Counted from the stretch's first letter, positions 1 through 9,101 are shown. The stretch: DNA of 10,899 nucleotides from Temnopleurus reevesii (GCA_036244855.1 BQKZ01000606.1:57968-68866), one strand, 5' to 3'. Numbers and translations are program-made. The notes: generated from the sequence alone by a model not told the origin.

Positions 1-124
1 AGCGGTTCTGAACTTATCGCGGTAACAAGGTCCGGACGGACGGACGCACGCACGCACTCACGCACGCACGGTCAACCCGAAAACATGATGCATCCGGCAC
101 CACCTTTGAAATGGGTATAAGCTT
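1..124. repeat. Dispersed-repeat fragment with CGGA/CGCA microsatellite
   Basis: This stretch is much richer in G+C than what follows. Positions 33-70 are a run of CGGA units passing into CGCA units. It continues into a non-repetitive tail at about 71-124 that includes the words GGTCAACCCG and CATCCGGCACCACC. A short tetranucleotide run joined to such a tail resembles the end of an interspersed repeat found in marine invertebrate genomes. That resemblance is recalled, not searched. The repeat enters from the left of the window, so its other end is not visible. No coding frame is supported. Confidence 0.5.
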
Positions 125-427
125 GCAGAATACACAAATCAAGTAAATAGTTCTATGGGATTTTATAAACATTTTGGCGGACAAATGAAACCGACTGGAT
201 CTACACTAAGATATCTGTTCAAATGCTCCATTATTATCCAGTATTTACATCTCAGGAAAAATAGTTTGGACTTGATCTTATCAATCATTTCTGCATTTGA
301 AGCTGGTCTAAAAACACATTTAAACTTGAAAGAATTTCGCTAACATATGATAAAAATAGAGGTTGCAAATCTTACACAAGGTGCAAATGGTCTTGACCTT
401 TTCCGGAAATGATGCCAACTTGTAATA
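125..427. other. Unassigned AT-rich sequence
   Basis: I see no gene, RNA or structured repeat here. A 62-codon plus-strand frame at 155-343 has no splice context, no recognisable motif and a composition typical of chance frames in AT-rich DNA. Confidence 0.5.
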
Positions 428-728
428 CAGTCTTACCTTATTATAATGAGGGCTGACAAAACGAGCCCTCAACAAGGTGATTCTTAGGACCCCCAAATAT
501 TTGATTCTTACTGAAGGAATACCAGTTGGAATACAGAAGAGGGCCTGAAAATCATCTAGAATGTAATATTTTATACACAAAAGGGCTAAACATATGGCCT
601 GAAAACAAATGGTTTGGGCCCTTTAATTCAGGCTTTTGTCTAAGATGGCATCCCTTTATTTTAGCCCTGATACAACATGGAGGAAGTGTTGTTGATGCCA
701 AGGATCTTGTTTTAACAAGTTTCAACTG
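428..728. mobile_element. MITE of pogo/Tc1-mariner type, copy A
   Basis: This is a 301-bp element that begins CAGTCTTACCTTATTATAA. Its right end, read on the minus strand, begins CAGTTGAAACTTGTTAAAAC. Both ends are flanked by TA (426-427 and 729-730), the target duplication expected of Tc1-mariner/pogo transposition. The terminal repeats are imperfect, which suggests an old insertion. It shares internal words with the two other copies in the window: AACAAGGTGATT with TTAGGA near the left end, TTTTAGCCCTGATA before the right end, and a CCAAGGATCTTGTTTTAA block just inside the right terminus. It has no transposase frame, so it is non-autonomous. CAGT-starting terminal repeats with AACCTC and TATAA words are typical of pogo/Tigger-like elements; the exact family is inferred. 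Confidence 0.7.
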
Positions 729-730
729 TA

Positions 731-1826
731 GTTAATGCGAAGCATACAAAGTGATATCAATGCAAAATGTTATTCATATTTTCAAGAGTCATTCATAGTT
801 CAGTAATGTGATTTAGAGAGATGATATGGTGTTCATTTTGAAAGACCCATCACATTTTGGGGATAAAAACTGGATAAAATGCCACAATTGATGAAGTACA
901 TGTACAAATTAAAATGAACTTCTTTGAAACAAAAAAGGAAAAGTTCACTAGAGTGTGAAGAATGATCTTGACATGAAAAAGAGATACAAAGGTATTAAAA
1001 CTCAGACATCTCAATTACTCTTACATAAATGTCTGCATTACACATAATTCATAGATAAAAAGACAGGTGACACAAAAATGTCAAACCTGAGTCACATTAA
1101 TAGCATTTCGAATTAAAACATAAAAATTAAATCAAATAAAAATGAAACAGCTGAACCAAATGTAATGGTCAGGTTTTTTGAGAGATTTTTATTTCCCTGC
1201 AAACCTGTATTCATGAAACCTATGATTTTTCATACACAATGACACATGATTCACTTGCTTCATTCCGATTGGCTAACTTTTCAATTTCAAATGTGATGAA
1301 TATTCCATACTAGGGTTGGCATGTCCGGTAACGCATGGTTAAAAATCATTTAGGGTACTAATATTCAATTAACTATATAAACTGAATTTAACTAAGGGTG
1401 GATATCTTCTAACTCTACTAAAGACGGATGGTAGAGTATAAGAATTTACAACTATCGAAAAATTACACCCATCAAAATTGATTCTGCTTTCTTCAGTAGC
1501 ATGTTAGTAGGTCCATGAATTGATTGACTACAAACTTATAAAATGTCACTTTGTTAAACACATTCTTCAGAATTTCAAATGATAGTTTAAACAGAGCCCC
1601 ACACTGCTTGATTCTGAGTTGCGTAAACTGCGGTCCATAGAGACTCTGTAATTGGAATAGTGTGTTCTTGTGGGTTTACATACAAAAAAAGGTTCAACAG
1701 AAAAACTGCTACTAGTAGGCCTACTTGTTGGATTTTCTGAATTTCTTCATCTTAAAATTGGCCTTCCGCATCTACCTCACAGACATTAGCTCCTCTTCAC
1801 TTTCTCACGACCCACCAGCACCAGCT
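731..1826. other. Unassigned AT-rich noncoding stretch
   Basis: No exon with credible splice sites or any RNA gene is apparent. A perfect 12-bp palindrome, AGTAGGCCTACT, lies at 1714-1725. A minus-strand AATAAA lies at 1188-1193, but it is about 1 kb downstream of the candidate gene end and is less likely to be used than the one at 2069-2074. The last part (about 1745-1810) is less AT-rich. On the minus strand it holds a short lysine-rich frame ending in SNK and a stop, which I do not call as coding. Confidence 0.45.
1818..1826. repeat. Left target-site duplication of the fold-back element
   Basis: GCACCAGCT directly abuts the left arm of the inverted-repeat element and recurs at 2027-2035 directly after the right arm. 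The match extends four bases further outward on the left into ACCA, which also happens to be the end of the right arm. The direct repeat can therefore be read as 9 to 13 bp; 9 bp fits the arm boundaries best. Confidence 0.7.
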
Positions 1827-2026
1827 TAGTCTAGTTGAGGACTGAGTGTTCTGATAGCACCCACCTCTGCATATTCACTTACACTGTAGGCGCGATCAGA
1901 GGGGAATACATATTAGAGGGTTATGTAAGGACTCTGTGGTTGAGTGCAGTGCAGTCCCTGTGTGTACAGTATAAGTGAATATGCAGAGGTGGGTGCTATC
2001 AGAACACTCAGTCCTCAACTGGACCA
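1827..2026. mobile_element. 200-bp fold-back MITE with 62-bp terminal inverted repeats
   Basis: The left arm (1827-1888) and the right arm (1965-2026) are reverse complements over 62 bp with three mismatches. All three are transitions: two near the outer tips and one near the loop. The 76-bp centre (1889-1964) has no frame of note. A 9-bp direct repeat, GCACCAGCT, flanks the element exactly. Arms that occupy about 60% of the element plus a 9-bp duplication fit a non-autonomous fold-back DNA transposon. A 9-bp duplication is seen in Mutator-like and some Merlin-like groups, but the tips (TAGTCTAGTTG / TGGTCCAGTTG) did not let me assign a superfamily. The near identity of the arms suggests a fairly recent insertion or upkeep by arm-to-arm conversion. 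A transcript through it would form a long hairpin. Confidence 0.85.
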
Positions 2027-2035
2027 GCACCAGCT
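2027..2035. repeat. Right target-site duplication of the fold-back element
   Basis: GCACCAGCT matches 1818-1826 exactly and starts immediately after the right inverted arm. Confidence 0.7.
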
Positions 2036-2068
2036 AGGAAATGGAATGATATGGGTCCTGGATTTCTT

Positions 2069-2074
2069 TTTATT
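2069..2074 (-). promoter_or_regulatory. Candidate polyadenylation signal AATAAA
   Basis: The plus strand reads TTTATT here, so the minus strand has AATAAA, about 150 nt after the stop codon of the candidate terminal exon. A GT-rich stretch (GCTGGTGCTGG on the minus strand) follows at about 2025-2035, as expected for a downstream element. The inferred 3' UTR would be roughly 170-190 nt and would end before or at the edge of the fold-back element. AATAAA is common by chance in AT-rich DNA, so position relative to the exon is the main support. Confidence 0.4.
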
Positions 2075-2224
2075 TTGACCTTTTCCTTGCTTTCAGATGT
2101 AGAATATCAAATCTTCTCACTTCCCCCTGAATGTTGGCCAACGCTACCAACACTGATTTGCCTTTGACTTCCATTGTTGCCAGGATATTGAGTAAATTGG
2201 GTCCTGGGTCTTATCCAAGATTCA

Positions 2225-2335
2225 TTACTTGGTCTTCATCTTGGCCTTCTTCACTGGTGGCTCATAATCCTCTTTGTCTTCTACCTTTGATGTGCTTTCT
2301 TTGCTTTCTACCGCTCCAACACTGAATCCTGGCAC
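2225..2335 (-). CDS. Candidate terminal exon of an unidentified, lysine-rich host protein
   Basis: On the minus strand a 111-nt open segment runs from a 3' splice site at 2336-2337 to a TAA stop at 2225-2227 and encodes 36 residues. It starts VPGFSVGAVESKES, has an acidic middle (KVEDKEDYE) and ends EPPVKKAKMKTK. The acidic stretch followed by a basic cluster resembles the C-terminal tail of a nuclear or nucleic-acid-associated protein, with KKAKMK as a possible nuclear localisation signal. The frame is closed by the TAG of the splice site itself, so it does not run into the intron, and the exon starts in phase 0 if this frame is right. The codon-like composition and the strong polypyrimidine tract set it apart from the chance frames nearby; a plus-strand frame over the same bases (2131-2325) is its shadow. 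I do not recognise the gene, and upstream exons were not found with confidence. A chance frame remains possible because it is short. Confidence 0.5.
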   Translation of the reverse strand: MPGFSVGAVESKESTSKVEDKEDYEPPVKKAKMKTK

Positions 2336-2362
2336 CTATGAACAAGAAAATGAAGAAAAAAA
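2336..2362 (-). promoter_or_regulatory. 3' splice site with polypyrimidine tract
   Basis: On the minus strand a nearly pure pyrimidine run of about 25 nt (TTTTTTTCTTCATTTTCTTG) leads to TTCATAG and then the candidate exon starting GTGCCAGG. This is one of the best acceptor-like sites I saw in the window, and it is the main reason for calling the exon. The assignment is by consensus only. Confidence 0.5.
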
Positions 2363-2582
2363 TGGAACATCAGCTTAAAATCTTATGAATAAGGTGTACG
2401 GTTGCACAATGTGGTGTATAGGGTATCTTCAAAAAGGAGTTCTGAAAAGGAAACTATGTTATGTGTACCACACATTTCCTTGCATTGGTTAAGAGATCCT
2501 TGAGATGTGGTGGCAAATAAGAACCAATTCTGACGGAAAAACAAAACTTGCCAGGATGCTCTCTCAATAAAACAAAATCATA

Positions 2583-2843
2583 CAGTCCAACCTCATTATA
2601 AAGAGCACTGATTTAACAGGCTGTCAAAATAAGGCGATTGTTAGGAACCTAACTTTCATTCATTAATTCATTTATTTATCTTATATCATTTCAACACTTG
2701 CATAAGCTAAAGCTGTTCTGCCACAAGTCCTTGTGGAGGTACAAATGCGTAGGTCCATACATAGTTTTTGTTTTCTATTGTATTTCAGCCCTGACATAAC
2801 AAGGATTCAATCCAAAGGACCTTGTTTTAAAGAGGTTCAACTG
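2583..2843. mobile_element. MITE of pogo/Tc1-mariner type, copy B
   Basis: This is a 261-bp element that starts CAGTCCAACCTCATTATAAAG. Its right end, read on the minus strand, starts CAGTTGAACCTCTTTAAAAC. It is flanked by TA at 2581-2582 and 2844-2845. A small hairpin, CCACAAG-TC-CTTGTGG, lies at 2721-2736 within about 23 bases that copy C lacks. It sits at the equivalent position to copy C in the second duplicate, so the insertion came before the duplication. It encodes no transposase. Confidence 0.8.
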
Positions 2844-3579
2844 TATTTCAAAATAGTATTGGTGCAGTATCTGACATTTGCACCAGTTGTACATTTACAA
2901 GCCCAATACAACATCTACAGAAACATTGAAAGATGAAGGAGTTTTGGACTCCATCACCAGAACAACAAAGGAATTTTTCAAACCAAGCTCCTTTTCCCTG
3001 TAAGCCGTTCATTTCTCAATCTTAGCACACAGTCTTTACTTGCAGACTTTAGATTTACAAGAAATGATTCATTCACAAAGTATTTTAAATTAACACTTAT
3101 TGGACAGGAGGTTCTCTGAAGCCAACTGTCCTTACTTGCACCATAAAAGTATACAACTGTTCAGATTTTGGCTCTATATATGAGCATTATATGATCACAT
3201 AATACGCCTAATAAATAGTAATGTTCTGATGAATACAAGTAAATGCTTCCCGGAGTTTTAGCTGTATTTTTCTATGGAGGGGGGAGGAGGGAAGGGGTCA
3301 ACAATAAGTGTAATTTTATAAAACATCACTAAGAGGGCATCAATGTAAAACTGGTTTTAAAAGGATAATTGCTTGAAAAAGCAGCAATATTTCCATCCAG
3401 AGATATAGCATATTAGTCTGTTTTACCAGACTAGTAAGATCGCCTTGGTGATCTGTTAACCTTTAGTAATTGTTTGGTGACCCCTGAGGTCATACATGGT
3501 TTTTAATCAGGGAATGTTGTGTCTGCAGGAATACAGGGAAATAATGCCTCACTGGAATGGAATGTAGCCGCTTTGTGAG

Positions 3580-4626
3580 GGGCAAAATAGATGTGAAATA
3601 TTACACTGAAATACAAATCTACATTCAATAATCAGAATAAACTGCTCTGAAATTCACAGAAATGCCAACTGCAAGCTACTCATATGTGACATTATACCCT
3701 AGCATTGATTCCCATTGGACAATGAGAGAACCAATGGTGCGACAGTGTGAGATAAATCAAATGCATGCTTTTTTGGAAAAATGTAAACGTGAGAAAAGGG
3801 CCAAAAAGCATGAGAAAAGAGCCTAAAGGCACGAGGTAGAGTATGAAATATAAGCTTGAAAATCAAGATAAATAGACCGGAGAGTATAAAATATGTTTGG
3901 ATGTAGACAAATAACACAATTCTGTGTTGATATCATTCTTCAAACCCCCCAAAATATACTTTTTGAGAAAGCATGACAAAAAAAATCTGAAGACATTTAA
4001 GGGTATCATCCTTTCACCCTTTCATGAGTTTTCCTCTTGAAGTTTCATCAAATACACACATTTGCATCTTACATCAAAATCACTTCCATATCGGGAGAAA
4101 TCCAACTAAGAAAACCCAAATTTAATCTTTCAGTCTCGGAGAACGAGTTTCAATGCTGCTCTTTTTTTCGTGACAGAAAATCTTCATTAAAATAGACATA
4201 AAATCAAAGCCCTGAAATTTGAGTAGAGGCAGGCAAAAGCCATTTTCAATCATTGAGTCATGTTTTGTCTACCCCCTCTCAGTATTCAATCCAAATTTTC
4301 TCTCTTTACCATAGCCTTGACCTCAAGAGAACAATGTACTGCAGTCAGGTGACACACAATACAGACGATCACCTGACAATATTTGTGCCATTATTCACGC
4401 AATGATGAACACATTGGCTACGAACCCCTTACTGTGGCAATTAACACAGCATGATGCTGTCATCGTCACAGAAAATATGACATTATGAAATTATAAGTGT
4501 GTGGGGTGTGTTCATTTTTTTTGTGAGGGAGAGATAGAGAGGTTGAGGAGATTTGTGTAGAAATTACAAATCATATTATCAAATCATTGCTAGCACTATA
4601 ATTAATGTACATTTTATATTGTGCAT
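3580..4626. repeat. Identical 1047-bp block, copy 1
   Basis: I compared this block line by line with 5978-7024 (offset 2398) and found no difference, including homopolymer lengths such as the run of eight T after GTGTTCA. It contains AT-rich sequence without a recognisable gene. It includes an inverted pair of E-box-like words at 4344-4377. Confidence 0.93.
4344..4377. promoter_or_regulatory. Inverted repeat with paired E-box words (copy 1)
   Basis: GTCAGGTGA (4344-4352) and TCACCTGAC (4369-4377) form a perfect 9-bp inverted repeat around a 16-bp spacer. Each arm contains CAGGTG/CACCTG, an E-box core of the type bound by bHLH and Snail-family factors. The arms and spacer are seen in the sequence; a regulatory role is only a guess, since such words are frequent. 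The same structure lies at 6742-6775 in copy 2. Confidence 0.25.
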
Positions 4627-4627
4627 A

Positions 4628-4628
4628 N
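4628..4628. other. Undetermined base at the duplication boundary
   Basis: This is the only N in the window. It sits two bases after the last base shared by the two duplicates. A lone N at the exact end of an identical block suggests an assembly join or a poorly resolved consensus. Confidence 0.9.
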
Positions 4629-4721
4629 TATTGTCCGATTTTGCTCAAACTTTTTTTGATATGTTCGTCTAATTTTTGTGCTTTTAATCAAAGCAAGTTA
4701 TTTTTGGCCTGGAGTAACCGT
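4629..4721. other. Spacer between tandem copies
   Basis: These 93 bp of T-rich sequence separate copy 1 from copy 2. I could not match them to sequence flanking either copy. They hold no gene or motif of note. Confidence 0.6.
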
Positions 4722-4819
4722 TTAAGAGATCCTTGAGATGTGGTGGAAAATAAGAAACAATTCTGACGGAAAGACAAAACTTGCAAGGATGCCCTCTCAA
4801 TACAAAAAAAATCATCATA

Positions 4820-5067
4820 CAGTCCAACTTCATTACAAGGTCTAGGAGCACTGATACACATGTATAACAAGGTTTCATTATAACAAGGTGATTGTTAGGA
4901 TTTATCTAATTAACACTTGCATAAGCTAAAGTTGGTCTGTCACAATAGGTCCATACACACTTGTTGTTTTCCATTGTATTTTAGCCCTGATATAACAAGG
5001 TTTCAACATAAAAAGTACAAGTATATGTTGCTGATCCAAAGGACCTTGTTATAAAGAGGTTCAACTG
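4820..5067. mobile_element. MITE of pogo/Tc1-mariner type, copy C
   Basis: This is a 248-bp element that starts CAGTCCAACTTCATTACAAG. Its right end, read on the minus strand, starts CAGTTGAACCTCTTTATAAC. TA flanks it at 4818-4819 and 5068-5069. It has subterminal words TATAACAAGG in several places (about 4862, 4880 and 4991), echoing the terminal repeats. It is the counterpart of copy B in the tandem duplicate and has no coding capacity. Confidence 0.8.
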
Positions 5068-5977
5068 TATTGCAAAATGGTACGGTGCAGTATCTGAAAA
5101 ATGTATCAGTTGTGTGAAGGGACCCTATACATCTAAAAGCCCACTAAAATATACACAGAAACATTGAAAGATGAAGGAGTTGGGAACTCCATCACCAGAC
5201 CAACAAAGGGATCTTTCAAACCCTGCTCCTTTTCAATGACGAGCGTTCACTTCTCCATCTCCACACGTAGTCTTAACTTGCAGACTTCTGAAATGTAAGA
5301 AGTTTAATTCTGAGCACTGTAATTTAAATGAACACCATTCTGGGTGCCTCCAAGGCAGTTATCACCATCAACTAGGAGTATGGCTGTGTCTTCCTTTACA
5401 AGATAAAATGCAATTCACAATTCTTTTGTGACCTTCTATCACTATAAAGCTCATAATAATGGATGGCTCAGTTATCCTGCTGCAATAGCATTGTTTTTCA
5501 CTCTTTATTCAGAGCATAGTATGTAACATAAGAACTTTTACTTGCACCTGAGCAATATCAGAACTGTTTAAGATTTTGTCTTTTATATATGAGCATTTTG
5601 GACGATACGCCAAATTGATATTTTTTTAATGAATGCAAGAAAATGTATATGCTCCTTGCAGTTTTAGCTATATATATATTTTTTTTTGGGGGGGGGAGGC
5701 AATAATATATGAAATTTAACAAAATGTCATTCAGAGGGTATCAATGTAAAAATGGATCAAAAAGAACTGCTGGAAGGAAAAACAATATCTTTATCCTCAA
5801 GTATCCTACATTAGTCTATTTTACCAGACTAGTAAGATCTCCTTGGTGATCTGTTAACCTTTAGTAATTGTTTGGTGACCCCTGAGGTCATACATGAGTT
5901 TTAATCAGGGAATGTTATGTCTGCAGGAATACAGGGAAATAATGCCTCACTGGAATGGAATGTAGCCGCTTTGTGAA

Positions 5978-7024
5978 GGGCAAAATAGATGTGAAATATT
6001 ACACTGAAATACAAATCTACATTCAATAATCAGAATAAACTGCTCTGAAATTCACAGAAATGCCAACTGCAAGCTACTCATATGTGACATTATACCCTAG
6101 CATTGATTCCCATTGGACAATGAGAGAACCAATGGTGCGACAGTGTGAGATAAATCAAATGCATGCTTTTTTGGAAAAATGTAAACGTGAGAAAAGGGCC
6201 AAAAAGCATGAGAAAAGAGCCTAAAGGCACGAGGTAGAGTATGAAATATAAGCTTGAAAATCAAGATAAATAGACCGGAGAGTATAAAATATGTTTGGAT
6301 GTAGACAAATAACACAATTCTGTGTTGATATCATTCTTCAAACCCCCCAAAATATACTTTTTGAGAAAGCATGACAAAAAAAATCTGAAGACATTTAAGG
6401 GTATCATCCTTTCACCCTTTCATGAGTTTTCCTCTTGAAGTTTCATCAAATACACACATTTGCATCTTACATCAAAATCACTTCCATATCGGGAGAAATC
6501 CAACTAAGAAAACCCAAATTTAATCTTTCAGTCTCGGAGAACGAGTTTCAATGCTGCTCTTTTTTTCGTGACAGAAAATCTTCATTAAAATAGACATAAA
6601 ATCAAAGCCCTGAAATTTGAGTAGAGGCAGGCAAAAGCCATTTTCAATCATTGAGTCATGTTTTGTCTACCCCCTCTCAGTATTCAATCCAAATTTTCTC
6701 TCTTTACCATAGCCTTGACCTCAAGAGAACAATGTACTGCAGTCAGGTGACACACAATACAGACGATCACCTGACAATATTTGTGCCATTATTCACGCAA
6801 TGATGAACACATTGGCTACGAACCCCTTACTGTGGCAATTAACACAGCATGATGCTGTCATCGTCACAGAAAATATGACATTATGAAATTATAAGTGTGT
6901 GGGGTGTGTTCATTTTTTTTGTGAGGGAGAGATAGAGAGGTTGAGGAGATTTGTGTAGAAATTACAAATCATATTATCAAATCATTGCTAGCACTATAAT
7001 TAATGTACATTTTATATTGTGCAT
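5978..7024. repeat. Identical 1047-bp block, copy 2
   Basis: This block is base-for-base the same as 3580-4626. The copies part at 7025, where this copy continues GATATCATG while copy 1 reads A, N and then unrelated sequence. The paired E-box inverted repeat is at 6742-6775. Confidence 0.93.
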
Positions 7025-8713
7025 GATATCATGTTGTGCACATGTAGAATTTATATTGGACTGGAAAATTTCAAATTTTCTACAAAATAAAATTCATGAA
7101 TTAATATCACAGTTGCTTATTTGGAACTGCCAACCTAATAGAATAATAATTTGAAGTAAAAAAAAAGAGCTTGAGCTTTCGATCCTGGCAAAATCTTAAT
7201 CATAATTATAATCTTAATTATAATCATAATTTCTTGGCATTTTATTGATATGAATTTGTTTTCAGGTAGAAAAACAATATTAACTGGCTTTTTGAATTTT
7301 CCTCTGAGGAATTAGTCATGTTTAGACATTGTTCTTCATCGATTTGTCATCCTATTACAAAAATAAATTGTAATATTCTCATTAGAGTATGAATATAAGA
7401 AGCAACAATTAATTGATTTGTATCTCCTCTAGGTCCATTGAGTAGAAATGAATATATCTATAGCTTCTTATCTCTCTAAAAATATGCCTCATTTTTGTCT
7501 AAAAATATGGTAGAAAACATATCACTGGCCAAACATCTTAAACATCTTGTGATTCCCATTGTGTATGATCTTCCACCTCTAGCTGTACCTCAATGCAATA
7601 GGCTGCTTTTCTGCATAAATTATACAAATACACATACAATGTAATGAATAGACACAGGCTGAATGAATGTAGCCCTTTTTTTATCAATAATGTAGCCTTC
7701 TCCTAAAGTTATCTCTAGAGAAATGTGATTTCATCTTTCGCTAGCGAGAAGAGGTCATTTGTAATGACCACCCGAGGGGAAATTATCACTTTTTCTTCCT
7801 GACACTATAATGTCATCTGCTGTACCAGGAATAGACGTATACAAAATTAAATTCTATTTGGAATATCTGTTGATAAACATATTTTCATCATGACAATTAT
7901 GATGATGGTGATATCAATGTTGATATTGCTGTCTGTAGAATTGATTAACAAAATTATTGATTTGTAAGTATTGGTGATGATGGCATTATCGTATAATGTG
8001 CGGTGCATTACATCAATGTTCAAACCAACAGACCATTCAGACTACGGTCATCGGGGTTATATTTCCGAATAACTATTATTTCAATCATGATAAATATCAC
8101 CAGAAAATTGTGTCCAAACGAAAAATTATCGCATTTGATGACAAGATAGCAGAATTCACCATAGTGCGAACACACCTATGATTCAATCTGGGAGAATACC
8201 TCCCATAATTTTTGGAAGTTCCTTTTACACAAAACGGCAGCTGTTTACCAACTATTGTCATCGGGATTCCTCTGTTCCTAATGTCATCGCACATCTCCCA
8301 TAGTGCTTGTTCGGTCGTTAGGACATATTGTACATAATAACATGGAGCATTCCCTCATAGGAGTGTGTGCTAAATTATTTTCATATCATGCTAATCCTCA
8401 GGCATGTCATTAACCTAGAACCCATCGTTTAGAGACTGTAATAATGGCCTGCTAAAGCCTATGTAAATGCACGGCCCCTCGTGTAGGATCAATAGTGAAT
8501 GCATGTCAATTTGTTTGTTGAACACCTGGAAATTCAGGTCTCGCATGCATAAAGAGCACTGATTCCCCTCACTATGAACATTACACTCCAAGATTGTGGA
8601 CAAAATGAATAATCAACCCTTAACAGCTGCCCAAAAGAAATAACGAACATCACTAAATTATTGCTACCTAAATGGGGCAGTATGTATGGAACACAAGCTC
8701 TGTGATGGGTTAC
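7025..8713. other. Unassigned AT-rich noncoding stretch
   Basis: No exon with credible splice signals, RNA gene or transposon ends were found. Two tandem 18-bp AT-rich units starting AATCTTAAT lie at 7192-7209 and 7210-7227. A small hairpin, GGTCATT-TGT-AATGACC, lies at about 7753-7769. Minus-strand frames at 8097-8294 and 8415-8603 have no recognised motif and no supporting splice context. Confidence 0.45.
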
Positions 8714-9101
8714 GGAGGGGAGGGAGGGATGGAGGGAGGAATGGAGGGAATGAAGGAATGAGGGAAGGGGAGGAAAGGGGAGGGAAGAAGGGAAGGAGGG
8801 AGGGAAGGAGGGAGAGGAAAGGAGGGGGAGTGGGGAGCGAAAAGGAGGGAGGCATGCAAGGAGAGCAAAAGGGAATGAGACCGGAGGGAATGAGGGAGAG
8901 AGAGAGAGGAGGGTGGGGAAGGAAAGGAGGGAGGGGGAATGGAGGGAAGGAAGGAGTGAATGGGGGAGGGGAAATGAAGGGACTTGGGAGGGAAGGAAAA
9001 GAGGGAGGAGGGAAGGAGGGAGGGAGAGGATAGAGCCTTAGAGGTAGACAGGAGGGATGGATGGAGAAAGGAAGGCAGGAGAAAAAAATGGAGGCAAGAG
9101 G
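8714..9101. repeat. GGGA/GGAA-type polypurine-polypyrimidine tract
   Basis: The plus strand is almost pure purine over about 8714-9028, made of irregular GGGA, GGAA and GGGAAT units. After a short break near 9030-9050 it continues in weaker form to about 9101. Many GGG runs lie close together, so the plus strand could form G-quadruplexes and the duplex could form a triplex (H-DNA). The open frames on both strands here (Gly/Arg/Glu-rich on plus, Pro/Ser/Leu-rich on minus, up to 189 codons) come from repeat periodicity and lack of stops in such sequence. I do not call them as genes. Confidence 0.9.

Larger units (their letters stand above)
2489..4626. repeat. Tandem duplication, copy 1
   Basis: Copy 1 begins TTAAGAGATCCTTGAGATG, as does copy 2 at 4722, and both end at the same point, ATTTTATATTGTGCAT. 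The left part (2489 to about 3410) aligns to copy 2 with many substitutions and indels. In the first 90 bases about one position in twelve differs, and other parts differ more. Positions 3411-3579 have only six mismatches with no gap (3420, 3442, 3499, 3500, 3519, 3579). From 3580 to the end the copies are identical. The copy includes a MITE at 2583-2843. No exon is convincingly present. A 72-codon minus-strand frame at 3699-3917 recurs in copy 2 only because the DNA is identical. Confidence 0.92.
4722..7024. repeat. Tandem duplication, copy 2
   Basis: This is the second direct copy of the unit at 2489-4626. It is longer, mainly because about 200 bases around 5340-5540 (starting near TGGGTGCCTCCAAGG) are absent from copy 1. 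It contains a MITE at 4820-5067. From 5809 on it aligns to copy 1 without gaps, and from 5978 to 7024 it is identical. Near 5670-5697 an AT dinucleotide run passes into poly-T and then poly-G, while copy 1 has a different G-rich run at 3277-3297. No gene is recognised in it. Confidence 0.92.

Noticed and set aside
2940..3000. A minus-strand frame shared by both duplicates (around 5160-5225 in copy 2) with a peptide near PSSFNVSV
   Set aside because: Differences between the copies in this stretch mostly change the amino acid and the frame closes quickly, so there is no sign of protein-level constraint.
3699..3917. A 72-codon minus-strand frame found twice with identical sequence (also 6097-6315)
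   Set aside because: The duplication is DNA-level identity over 1047 bp, so the repeated frame is no evidence of selection. The peptide is a Phe/Leu/Ile-rich product typical of AT-rich DNA.
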